Below are positions 1 through 6,294 of a DNA stretch of 6,294 nt, piece by piece. The position numbers and the translations under genes are program-made. The notes under the pieces are model-generated. The model ran no database searches. It saw only the letters and a list, made by a program, of their open reading frames with translations, and was not told where the DNA came from. Origin of the DNA: Verrucomicrobiota bacterium (lineage in GTDB: Bacteria; Verrucomicrobiota; Verrucomicrobiia; Opitutales; Opitutaceae); assembly GCA_030832235.1 (NCBI GenBank), contig JAURJO010000527.1:1-6294 (forward strand). The letters run 5' to 3'. The first letter of the stretch is position 1; every line of letters begins with the position of its first letter.

Positions 1-360
1 ATAGGCCTCGACCAGCACCACGCCGGGCCCGGTTCCCTGCGCCCAGATCGAGCGGGCGCCGTCAATCGCCTGCAGAAAAGCCGCGTCGCGACTGCCGTCC
101 GGAAGGGCGAAAGCGCCCACCGAAGAAAACGTCGGGGCGAGGTTCGACGTCCAGTTGTCGTTGGCGAGAGCCCGCGTCGCACCGTTGTACAAATCCAACC
201 GGGGATCGGCCATGGCGTTGCCCAGGCCGAAGACCCCCAGCGTCGGTCCGACCGCACGCACCAGAATATCACGCGGGCCGCCCCCGCCCACGACGACGCC
301 CACGATCAGCGTCTGGGCGGCGGCCATGGCGGTGCGAACGGAGAGATTCGTGAGCCGGGC
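1..360 (-). other. Opitutaceae-type C-terminal module of the NHL/Ig protein (partial)
   Basis: From residue 624 the protein changes character: ARLTNLSVRT, then TLIVGVVVGG, ILVRAVGPTL, FGLGNAMADPRL, NDNW, SVGAFALPDGSRDAAFL and finally GPGVVLVEAY at the window edge. I recall this order of motifs (RL-x-N-LS-x-R, L-x-RAVGPTL-x-x-FG, ADP-x-L, NDNW, VGAF-x-LP, V-L-V-E-x-Y) as a recurring module at the ends of large secreted proteins in Opitutus and relatives. It probably forms a beta-rich domain. Its function is unknown to me. The family normally ends shortly after the V-E-x-Y motif or continues into a second copy, and the window does not show which. Confidence 0.65.
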
Positions 361-2229
361 AGCCGGACCGGAACCGGGTGTGCTCACGGTGACCGTCGCG
401 GTGGAACTCAATTCACTCAGTCCCCCGCCGCTCACCCGCACGCGGTACGATCCGGCATCCAAAGCCTGCGCCGCCGCGACCGAATACACCGCCGCCGTGG
501 CGCCCGAAAGGGCCACGTCATTACGGAGCCATTGGTAGGACAACTCCACGCTGCCCGTGGCGGCTACCGAGAGCCGCAAGGGCTGCCCCGCGGCCAGCGC
601 GGCCCCGGCCGGCTGCGTGACGATCGTGAGACTGGGCGGTCCGGAAGTGAAAACCTGCAGCTTCGCGGAGGCAGACACCGAGTTTGTGCCGCTGGTGATG
701 CGCACCGTGTACGTTCCGGCGTCCGACCCCTGCACGGAGTTCAGGCTGAAGGATGCGCGCGTGGCGTCGGGTAGATCCGTTCCGCCCTTGGCCCATTGGT
801 AAGCGAGCGACGCCCCGGAGGCGGCGACAGAGAAGGTCACCGCTTCACCCGCGGCGGCATTCACACTGAGCGGGCGCTGCGTGAGCCGGATGGAACCGTA
901 ATCGGACGGCATCGTGAGCAGCGAGGCGCTTTCGGAGTCGACCGATCCGCCCGCGCCGATCACGCGGACCGAGTAGACCCCCACGTCGGCGGCCTGCGCC
1001 GCAGCGATGGATAAAGTGGCGGACGTGGCACCGTCGATGGGCGCGGAGTTTCGCAACCAGCGATATGCCGTGGCCCCGACCGCCGTCACGCGGAAGGTCA
1101 CCGCCTGGCCTTCGCTCACCTCCTGTGAAGCCGGATGCAGCGAGATCACGGGCAAAGCCGCCTGACTCGCCGGCACCGCCTTGCGGATGACGTTATTGGA
1201 AGAATCCACAATGTAGAGGGAGGAGCCGTCGGCCACGACATCGGTCGGGTCGTAAAACCGTGCATTGGCACCGACGCTGTCGGCGTCGCCGATGATCTTG
1301 GCGGAACCGGCGACGGTGGAAACTACTCCCGCGGCGGTGATCTGCCGGAGGGTGCTGTTGCCGTAGTCCATCACGGAAACATTCCCCGAGACATCGACGG
1401 TCAGACCGCGCGGTTGGTCGAAGCGCGCCGCGCCGCCCGCACCGTCCTGGGAGCCGGCGGATCCCGCGGCGCTGCCAGCGAGAGTCGACACCACCCCGGT
1501 GGCGGTCACCCGGCGGATCGCGTTGTTCTGGTTGTCAGAAACGTAGAGCACACCGGAACGATCCACGGCGATACCCCATGGGGAATTGAAACGCGCCGCG
1601 GAGCCCGTGCCGTCGACGAATCCCGACTGCATCGCGGAACCAGCCAGCGTGGAAACGACGCCGGCCGCGGTGATTTTACGGATCGTGTGATTTCCTGAGT
1701 CAGCGACGTACAAATTACCGTCTCCGTCGATCGCGACCCCGTAAGGCAGGAAGAACCGCGCGTTCGCAGCCGGACCGTCGGCGGAACCGAATTGGGACGG
1801 CGCCCCGGCGTAGGTGGTCACGGCTCCGGCGGGGGTAATGCGGCGGACCACGGAGTTTTTCGCGTCCGCCACGAAGACATTACCCGATGCGTCGACGGCC
1901 AGCCCCAACGGGAAATTGAACCGCGCCGCCGCCCCAGTGCCGTCGGTCGAACCGAAAAGACCGGCCGTGCCGGCCAGCGTGCTCACCACTCGGGCCGGCG
2001 TGATTTTCCGGATCGTGTTGTTGAGCGTGTCGGAGACGTAGAGGTTTTTGGCGGAATCGATCGCGATGCCATAGGGATTCCGGAACGAACCCGGGGTGCC
2101 ATCGGCCGAACCTGACGTGTTGCCGGTCCCGACGTGCGTGGTGACCGAGTAATTCTCCGCCGCCACCCGCGAGCCGATCGCGAACACGGCACAGAAAAGT
2201 AAAAGGAAACGATGGAAACCGTGGGTCAT
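1..2229 (-). CDS. Secreted NHL-repeat / Ig-like domain protein, 3' end outside window
   Basis: The frame is open for 743 codons from an ATG at 2229 to base 1 with no stop, so the C-terminus is missing. Residues 1-24 form a signal peptide (a hydrophobic FLLLF core, then VAA before ENYS), implying Sec export. Residues 28-353 are six NHL repeats of about 55 residues, enough for one six-bladed beta-propeller. Residues 359-617 are three Ig-like domains with YxW and D-x-G-x-Y cores but no cysteine pairs. Residue 624 onward is a module of a type I associate with Opitutaceae surface proteins (RAVGPTL, ADPRL, NDNW, VVLVEAY). No enzymatic motif is visible. NHL propellers and Ig folds usually bind protein or glycan partners, so a surface or matrix binding role is inferred only. 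The ATG is chosen because it directly precedes the signal peptide. A weak GGAG lies 12 bases upstream of it. The gene follows polX after 99 bases. Confidence 0.9.
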   Translation of the reverse strand, partial: MTHGFHRFLLLFCAVFAIGSRVAAENYSVTTHVGTGNTSGSADGTPGSFRNPYGIAIDSAKNLYVSDTLNNTIRKITPARVVSTLAGTAGLFGSTDGTGAAARFNFPLGLAVDASGNVFVADAKNSVVRRITPAGAVTTYAGAPSQFGSADGPAANARFFLPYGVAIDGDGNLYVADSGNHTIRKITAAGVVSTLAGSAMQSGFVDGTGSAARFNSPWGIAVDRSGVLYVSDNQNNAIRRVTATGVVSTLAGSAAGSAGSQDGAGGAARFDQPRGLTVDVSGNVSVMDYGNSTLRQITAAGVVSTVAGSAKIIGDADSVGANARFYDPTDVVADGSSLYIVDSSNNVIRKAVPASQAALPVISLHPASQEVSEGQAVTFRVTAVGATAYRWLRNSAPIDGATSATLSIAAAQAADVGVYSVRVIGAGGSVDSESASLLTMPSDYGSIRLTQRPLSVNAAAGEAVTFSVAASGASLAYQWAKGGTDLPDATRASFSLNSVQGSDAGTYTVRITSGTNSVSASAKLQVFTSGPPSLTIVTQPAGAALAAGQPLRLSVAATGSVELSYQWLRNDVALSGATAAVYSVAAAQALDAGSYRVRVSGGGLSELSSTATVTVSTPGSGPAARLTNLSVRTAMAAAQTLIVGVVVGGGGPRDILVRAVGPTLGVFGLGNAMADPRLDLYNGATRALANDNWTSNLAPTFSSVGAFALPDGSRDAAFLQAIDGARSIWAQGTGPGVVLVEAY
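379..1155 (-). repeat. Three tandem Ig-like domains (protein level)
   Basis: Three domains of about 80-85 residues lie at roughly residues 359-440, 444-527 and 533-617. Each has a Y-x-W strand (YRWLRN, YQWAKG, YQWLRN), then a D-A-T or G-A-T turn, and a D-x-G-x-Y-x-V-R-V tyrosine-corner strand. The two cysteines of a classical Ig domain are replaced by hydrophobic residues (for example VTFRV and YSVRV), as is common in bacterial extracellular Ig-like domains. The first copy is slightly shorter before its YRW strand. They probably act as spacers or adhesion domains between the propeller and the C-terminal module. Confidence 0.85.
1171..2148 (-). repeat. Six tandem NHL repeats (protein level)
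   Basis: Six copies of one pattern run over residues 28-353: DG, then ARF, then P-x-G-(I/L/V)-A-(V/I)-D, then GN-(L/V)-(Y/F)-V-x-D, then N-x-(I/V)-R-(K/R)-(I/V)-T, then (V/T)-(S/T)-T-x-AG. The Gly of each P-x-G falls at residues 54, 109, 164, 219 and 275, and the sixth copy has Asp at 330, giving spacings of 55, 55, 55, 56 and 55. Six blades is a normal count for a closed NHL propeller. The sixth copy is the most divergent: it has PTDVVAD in place of P-x-G-x-A-V-D and lacks the final TLAG strand. This suggests that the first strand (residues 27-33, YSVTTHV) closes the ring. No metal site or catalytic residue is evident. Confidence 0.9.
2158..2229 (-). other. Signal peptide of the NHL/Ig protein (residues 1-24)
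   Basis: The first 24 residues have a short basic/polar start (MTHGFHR), a hydrophobic stretch (FLLLFCAVFAIG), and a likely signal peptidase I site after VAA, just before ENYSV. The single cysteine at residue 13 sits inside the hydrophobic core with Phe before it. That does not fit a lipobox, so a lipoprotein is unlikely. Confidence 0.8.
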
Positions 2230-2328
2230 GAGAGTAAGCCGCTCCCGCCCTCCCCGAGCCAGACCGGCGATCAACAACGTGGTCGCTCCCCGGCCCCATC
2301 GGCAAGCACCGACCGGCTGTCGTCGTCG
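2230..2328. other. Intergenic gap between polX and the NHL/Ig gene, no clear signal
   Basis: These 99 bases separate the polX stop from the start of the NHL/Ig gene. I see no sigma-70-like -35/-10 pair with proper spacing and no hairpin followed by a U-run. Read on the minus strand, a purine-rich stretch (GGGGAGGGCGGGAG) ends 12 bases before the ATG and could supply a poorly spaced ribosome binding site. Whether the NHL/Ig gene has its own promoter here or is read from polX cannot be told. Confidence 0.4.
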
Positions 2329-4071
2329 TCAGCGACGCTTCAGGTCGGAAAGCCAGCGTTCCACCTTGGATAGCGGCCAGGTGGTGATGACGTGCCGCGG
2401 CTCAAGCCAACCCTTGCGGGCGGCGTTCACGCCGGCTCCGACGTGACCGAGCCCGGCGGTTTCGTGGGCATCGGGATTGATGGCGCAAAGCAAACCGCGC
2501 GCGGCGGCCTTGCGCCAATGGCGCCAGTCCAGGTCAAGCCGCCACGGGCTGGCGTTGAGTTCAATCACGACGCCGTGGGCGATCGCGGCGTCGATCACGC
2601 GACCGAGATCGACGTGGTAACCCTCGCGCCGCAGCAACAACCGGCCGGTGGCGTGGCCGAGCATCGTCACGCGCGGGTGCTCGATGGCGCGGATGATCCG
2701 CGCGGTCATGACCGGCTCTTCCTGCGCGAATGCGTTATGGACCGACGCCACCACGTAATCGAGCTCGCCCAACATGTCGTCGTCGAGGTCGAGGCGACCA
2801 TCGGAGAGGATGTCACACTCGACACCCGCGAAGACCTTGGTTCGGAAGCGTCCCGAGGCGTTGAGGGTACGGATCTCGGCGATTTGCCGCCGCAAGCGCG
2901 CCTCGTCCAGGCCGTTGGCTTGGAAGCTCGCCTTCGAGTGGTCGGCAATCCCGAGGTATTCCCAACCGAGGGCCTCTGCCGCCGCCGTCATCTCGGCGAG
3001 GGTGTTACCGCCATCCGAGGCGTTGGTGTGGTTGTGAAAGGCACCTCGGATATCACCGGCCTCGATGAGCCGTGGCAAAGGCCCGCGCTCCGCCGCCTCG
3101 ATTTCGCCGAGTCCTTCGCGCAACTCAGGCGGAATGAAGGCCAAACCCAGCGCGGCGAAAAGTTCGCCCTCGCCGGAAACCGCCGGCATGGACGCGGGTG
3201 CGTCGGGACCCGCAGGCGAGAAACCCCACTCGCTGAGACTCAGGCCGCGCGCCAGCGCACGCTGCCGCATTTCGACGTTATGCTGCTTCGAGCCGGTGAA
3301 ATGATGCAGCGCGAACGCGAACTGTTGCTCAGGCACGATGCGGAGATCGGCCTGCAACCCGCTGGTGAACCTCACGCTCGCCTTGGTGCCGCCCTGAGCC
3401 GTCACCTCCTGCACGCTGGGTTGCGCGATGAACCAGGCGACCACGGGGGCGGAGTCCTCTGCGGCCACGATGAAGTCGAGGTCCCCCACGGTCTCGAGAC
3501 CGCGCCGTAAGCTGCCGGCCGCTTCGCAGCGCCGGACCTGCGGTAGGGCGCGCAACCCAGTCACAATTTGGGCCGCGACCTCCGCCGCCTCCCACCACAG
3601 GTGCCGCTTGGCGTAAGCCTCGCGGTTGCGAATGCCGGCCAGGATTTTCTCCTGCGTTTTCTCCCCGAATCCCGCGAGACCGGCCACCCGCCCGTCGGTG
3701 CAAGCGGCGGCGAGCGCGGCGATGTCCGTGATTCCCAGCTTTCCGTGCAGCGCGAGGATCTTCTTGGGACCCAGTCCAGGGATCTGCAGCATCTCCACCA
3801 AGCCGGCCGGCACGGTCGCTCTCAGATTTTCCAGAAAACCGAGCCGCCCCGTGATTCGCAGGTCCGTGATCTTGGCCGCCAGAGCTTCGCCGATTCCCTT
3901 CACGCTGCGCAGCTCACCCGCCTCCACCAGACGCGAGAGCTCCGACTCTTCGATCGCCTCCAGGGCACGCGCGCCAGTCTGGTACGCACGGATCTTGAAG
4001 GGATTCTCGCCTTTGAGCTCCAGAAGGATGGCGATCTCCCCGAGCGCGTCGGCGATCTCGTTTTTGGTCAT
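2329..4071 (-). CDS. polX: DNA polymerase/3'-5' exonuclease PolX (family X polymerase with PHP domain)
   Basis: This complete 580-residue protein matches the usual length of bacterial PolX, a cytoplasmic gap-filling repair polymerase with a nuclease domain. Residues 1-150 form the DNA-binding 8-kDa-like region with helix-hairpin-helix motifs (VKGIGEALA at 57-65, IPGLGPKK at 97-104, GFGEKTQEKIL at 134-144). The polymerase core has GSLRR at 186-190, the metal-binding pair D197 and D199 in GDLDFIV, a third acidic residue D242 in ADLRIV, and FTGSKQHN at 258-265. The PHP phosphoesterase domain starts near 340 and keeps nine probable metal ligands: H346, H348, D353, H378, E418, H445, H473, D534 and H536. 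The ATG at 4071 is preferred because MTKNEIADAL is the normal family N-terminus. An in-frame TTG at 4131 would add 20 unconserved residues. No strong Shine-Dalgarno is seen before either start. Polymerase and exonuclease activities are inferred from the family. Confidence 0.97.
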   Translation of the reverse strand: MTKNEIADALGEIAILLELKGENPFKIRAYQTGARALEAIEESELSRLVEAGELRSVKGIGEALAAKITDLRITGRLGFLENLRATVPAGLVEMLQIPGLGPKKILALHGKLGITDIAALAAACTDGRVAGLAGFGEKTQEKILAGIRNREAYAKRHLWWEAAEVAAQIVTGLRALPQVRRCEAAGSLRRGLETVGDLDFIVAAEDSAPVVAWFIAQPSVQEVTAQGGTKASVRFTSGLQADLRIVPEQQFAFALHHFTGSKQHNVEMRQRALARGLSLSEWGFSPAGPDAPASMPAVSGEGELFAALGLAFIPPELREGLGEIEAAERGPLPRLIEAGDIRGAFHNHTNASDGGNTLAEMTAAAEALGWEYLGIADHSKASFQANGLDEARLRRQIAEIRTLNASGRFRTKVFAGVECDILSDGRLDLDDDMLGELDYVVASVHNAFAQEEPVMTARIIRAIEHPRVTMLGHATGRLLLRREGYHVDLGRVIDAAIAHGVVIELNASPWRLDLDWRHWRKAAARGLLCAINPDAHETAGLGHVGAGVNAARKGWLEPRHVITTWPLSKVERWLSDLKRR

Positions 4072-4111
4072 CGATGAAAAGGGATCGCCCTGCCCGGCGG
4101 GAGCAAGCGGC

Positions 4112-4139
4112 CGGCCCGGAGAAAATCGCAATCCGGCCG
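4112..4139 (-). other. GC-rich stem-loop between the kinase gene and polX
   Basis: Just after the kinase stop codon, the minus-strand RNA can pair CGGCCGGA (4132-4139) with TCCGGGCCG (4112-4120): eight base pairs with one bulged G and an 11-base loop. No run of U follows, so this is not a standard intrinsic terminator. It may be an RNA-stabilising or attenuating structure, or chance in GC-rich DNA. Confidence 0.3.
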
Positions 4140-4143
4140 GAGC

Positions 4144-6294
4144 CTACGCGCGATCCTCCTCGCGCAACCGGATCCGGTCCTTCACCTCGGCCGACTCGCC
4201 GGGCTTTCCCGTCCTAGAACGCTTCGCCCCTTCGGATTTTTCGCGGGAGCTGTAATACTCGTAGTTCCGGGTGTAGTACCCGTAGTCCTCGCCCGCGTTC
4301 GCCGGCACCTGGTTCAACACCACGCCAACCAGAGGCGTCCGGCGCTCCTCGACGATCTGCCGCGCGCGCTGGACCATCGCCCGCGGATTGCGCCGGTGCT
4401 GGATGAGGAGCACCGCACCATCGACGACGCTCACGAGCACGCTGGCATCGCTCACCCCGATGATGGGCGGCGAGTCGAAAAGGATCTTGTCGTGACTGCT
4501 CCGCAGCGTCGCCATCAGTTCCCGCAGGCGTGCGGCGTGAATGAGGCTGAGGTTGAAACCGGGAACGCCACCGGCCGGTAGAAAATCAAGGTTCGGCGCC
4601 ACGCCACGCTGGATAACCTCATCCAGCCTACGCTGCCCGGAGAGAAGTTCCGCCAAACCCGGTTCGCGCCGGCTTCCCAGCAGCCGGTGCTGCGTCGGGC
4701 GCCGCAGGTCGGAGTCGATCAATAGCACCCGCTCCCCTCCCGCCGCCATCAGCCGCGCAAGCCGGTTGAGCGTGGTCGACTTTCCCTCGCCCGGGCCGGC
4801 GGAGAAAATCACCAGCGCGTGCGAATCCCTCCGCGGCAGCGTGAGGTTCAGATTGGTGTGGAGCACCCGGATCGGCTCCAAGGCAGCAGGGTCGTCGTCT
4901 CCCCCGCCGGGGCCCGGAGCGTACGGCACCACGCCGAGGACAGGCAGGCGCAGGCGCGACTCAACCTCCGCGACGGAACGGAAGCTGGTGTCGAAATACT
5001 CCAGCGCCACCGCCACTCCGACCGAGAAAACCACACCGAAGAGGAAGGCCAGGGTGAGATTCAGGGGCCAGCTCGGCTTGCTCGGCGTGCGCGCGGGCTC
5101 GGCGGTATTCAGGATCTCGATCGTTTTCTTCGGCACCTGGAAATCGATCTCCCGCTGGCGCAACGTGAGCTTGAGCGTCGTGAGCAGGCGCTGTTCGTCA
5201 TCAAGTTTCTGGGCCGCCTCCTCGAACGGCCGCATGCGGTCGCGGGCCGAAAGGATCTGCTCGACCTTGGCCTGCGAAAGCTGGCGGCGCAGCTCGGCCA
5301 CCCGGGCCTCCGCCTCCTTGTGGGCGATCTCCAGGGAGTTCTCGTAGCCCTGCAGCTGCGCGTCGAGCTGCTCCCGGATCTTCAGCCGGGCGTCGACCGC
5401 CGCCACCAGGTCCGGATGCGCCTCGCCGAGCCGTGATTTCAGCTGCGTGACCTTTTGGTCGGCGACCAGGTAGGCCTGCAGGAGGTTTTGGATGTTCTGG
5501 TCCGGGATGAGCTCGGAGTTGACGAGGTTGACGCGCTCGGCCGGAGCGATGGAGCGGAACCGTTCCCAGCGGGTCTTGCGGCCGATCGCGTCGACGCTGA
5601 GCGCGATCAGCGTGTTTTGCATCTGGCGCAGCGTCTCGATCTCCATGTCGGAATAGCGCGCGTTGAGATCGACGCCGGAGATATTGAGGTCCTTGCGCAG
5701 TTTCTCGACCGCATCACGCTGCCGGGACACCACCGCCTCCTGCGCCGCGAGCTCCTTGCGCAATTGCGCGAGTCCCTCGCTCTGGTCAGATATCGCCACC
5801 GCGATCCGGTCCGCCGAGTAAGTGCGCGCGATCTCGTTCGCGATATCGGCCGACAAGCGGGCGTCCTGCGCGAACACATTGATGTCGATCAGCGAGGAAC
5901 TGCGCTGCGACTCCACCCGCAGCATGCTTTCGACCAGGTAGCGGTATGTCACCGCGGACGGCAGCGGGCCGGCCGCACCCAGCAGGGGCGCAAGCTTCGC
6001 ATTGAGCCCTAGGCGCTCGATGACGGGATAAATCACCTTCTCGGACTGCATGATCCGGAATTGATCCTGCAGGAAATAGGGATCGTACCCTCCGCCCCCC
6101 TGGGCTTGGAAAAGTTTCACCTCCCCTTCCGGCTTCTCGACGCGGATCTTGGTCGTGGCGAGGTACCAACGCGGTAGAAACGCCGTCACCGCCGCGGTCG
6201 TCACCACAACCAGCGAGAGAATCAACGCGATCAGCGCGCGACGGACCCGCAGGATCTGGAGGAAATCAGCGAGGGAAGCCGTTTCCTGGCTCTC
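4144..6294 (-). CDS. Wzc-like polysaccharide co-polymerase with BY-kinase domain, 5' end outside window
   Basis: The last 716 codons and a TAG stop are present, and the frame stays open to the right edge. Numbering from the edge, residues 5-40 hold the Wzz start (LADFLQILRVRRA) and the first membrane helix. A periplasmic region follows, with coiled coils near 172-206 and 282-370 and a GEAHPDL motif at 290-296 typical of GumC-like proteins. A proline-rich segment (PARTPSKPSWP) leads into the second helix at about 410-431. The cytoplasmic tyrosine kinase has Walker A GPGEGKST (Lys 505), Walker A' LLIDSDLRRP (Asp 527 and 529), Walker B ILFDSPP (Asp 607) and a C-terminal tyrosine cluster. Such proteins set chain length and export of exopolysaccharide or capsule in the inner membrane through cycles of autophosphorylation. 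TTG 6225 lies inside the first helix and is not the real start; few residues seem missing. No glycosyltransferase or phosphatase gene lies in the window to identify the polymer. Confidence 0.95.
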   Translation of the reverse strand, partial: ESQETASLADFLQILRVRRALIALILSLVVVTTAAVTAFLPRWYLATTKIRVEKPEGEVKLFQAQGGGGYDPYFLQDQFRIMQSEKVIYPVIERLGLNAKLAPLLGAAGPLPSAVTYRYLVESMLRVESQRSSSLIDINVFAQDARLSADIANEIARTYSADRIAVAISDQSEGLAQLRKELAAQEAVVSRQRDAVEKLRKDLNISGVDLNARYSDMEIETLRQMQNTLIALSVDAIGRKTRWERFRSIAPAERVNLVNSELIPDQNIQNLLQAYLVADQKVTQLKSRLGEAHPDLVAAVDARLKIREQLDAQLQGYENSLEIAHKEAEARVAELRRQLSQAKVEQILSARDRMRPFEEAAQKLDDEQRLLTTLKLTLRQREIDFQVPKKTIEILNTAEPARTPSKPSWPLNLTLAFLFGVVFSVGVAVALEYFDTSFRSVAEVESRLRLPVLGVVPYAPGPGGGDDDPAALEPIRVLHTNLNLTLPRRDSHALVIFSAGPGEGKSTTLNRLARLMAAGGERVLLIDSDLRRPTQHRLLGSRREPGLAELLSGQRRLDEVIQRGVAPNLDFLPAGGVPGFNLSLIHAARLRELMATLRSSHDKILFDSPPIIGVSDASVLVSVVDGAVLLIQHRRNPRAMVQRARQIVEERRTPLVGVVLNQVPANAGEDYGYYTRNYEYYSSREKSEGAKRSRTGKPGESAEVKDRIRLREEDRA
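4252..4284 (-). other. C-terminal tyrosine cluster of the BY-kinase
   Basis: Six tyrosines occur within eleven residues (671-681, counting from the right edge) in the pattern Y-x-YY-x-x-x-Y-x-YY. Clusters like this are the autophosphorylation sites of bacterial tyrosine kinases, and the phosphorylation state controls their oligomerisation. Here the cluster is followed by a further 35 strongly charged residues before the stop, rich in Lys, Arg and Glu. Confidence 0.85.

Noticed and set aside
1135..1698. 187-codon plus-strand open frame opposite the NHL repeats
   Set aside because: Its internal repeats (RR-GA, HP-ADR) simply mirror the NHL repeats on the other strand. It shows no independent domain or start signal.
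2191..2193. Lipoprotein signal from the cysteine at residue 13 of the NHL/Ig protein
   Set aside because: The residues before it are LLF, not a lipobox (Phe at -1 is unsuitable), and the cysteine lies in the middle of the hydrophobic core.
1880..2305. 141-codon minus-strand open frame spanning the start of the NHL/Ig gene
   Set aside because: It is in a different frame from the NHL/Ig gene, which has a signal peptide and clear repeats over the same bases. This frame has no recognisable domain.
2290..2318. Possible terminator hairpin downstream of polX
   Set aside because: Only two 4-base stems separated by an internal bulge can be drawn (CCGG/CCGG and TCGG/CCGA), and no U-run follows.
2392..3510. 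372-codon plus-strand open frame inside polX
   Set aside because: It lies wholly antisense to polX, whose protein is unmistakable over the full stretch. The predicted peptide is rich in Arg, Gly, His and Val and shows no family motif. Such frames are common shadows in GC-rich genes.
4072..4131. Upstream TTG start that would extend PolX by 20 residues
   Set aside because: The extra residues (MRFSPGRPLAP and on) are not part of the family N-terminus, while MTKNEIADAL at 4071 is.
4541..5347. 268-codon plus-strand open frame opposite the kinase gene
   Set aside because: The peptide is Ser/Arg rich and of low complexity, and lies entirely antisense to the conserved BY-kinase and coiled-coil region.

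Overview
The window holds three genes, all on the minus strand and read right to left. No real gene was found on the plus strand. The organism looks like a GC-rich member of the Verrucomicrobiota, most likely family Opitutaceae. That rests on the leftmost gene, which joins NHL repeats, cysteine-free Ig-like domains and a C-terminal module that I know from memory to be abundant in Opitutus-type genomes. The strong GC preference at third codon positions and the long antisense shadow frames also fit a high-GC genome. This is recognition from memory, not a database match.

Right (4144-6294): the 3' 716 codons of a Wzz/GumC-type polysaccharide co-polymerase fused to a BY-kinase (Wzc-like tyrosine autokinase). 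Its first few residues lie beyond the right edge. Centre (2329-4071): a complete family X DNA polymerase with a C-terminal PHP domain (PolX, 580 aa), with all expected catalytic and metal-binding residues visible. Left (1-2229): the first 743 codons of a secreted protein made of a signal peptide, a six-blade NHL propeller, three Ig-like domains and the start of an Opitutaceae-type C-terminal module. Its end lies beyond the left edge, and the reading frame is open through to base 1.

The intergenic gaps are short: 72 bases between the kinase and polX, and 99 bases between polX and the NHL gene. Neither holds a convincing promoter or a U-tailed terminator, so cotranscription is possible but unproven. 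The kinase gene (exopolysaccharide chain length and export) and the NHL/Ig protein (secreted, probably cell surface or matrix) could plausibly serve the same envelope or matrix function. PolX is a DNA repair enzyme with no evident functional link to either. No tRNA, rRNA, CRISPR array, insertion sequence or attachment site was seen. I do not see a new defence or mobile system here. The most interesting items are the modular secreted protein and some sequence peculiarities of the BY-kinase.
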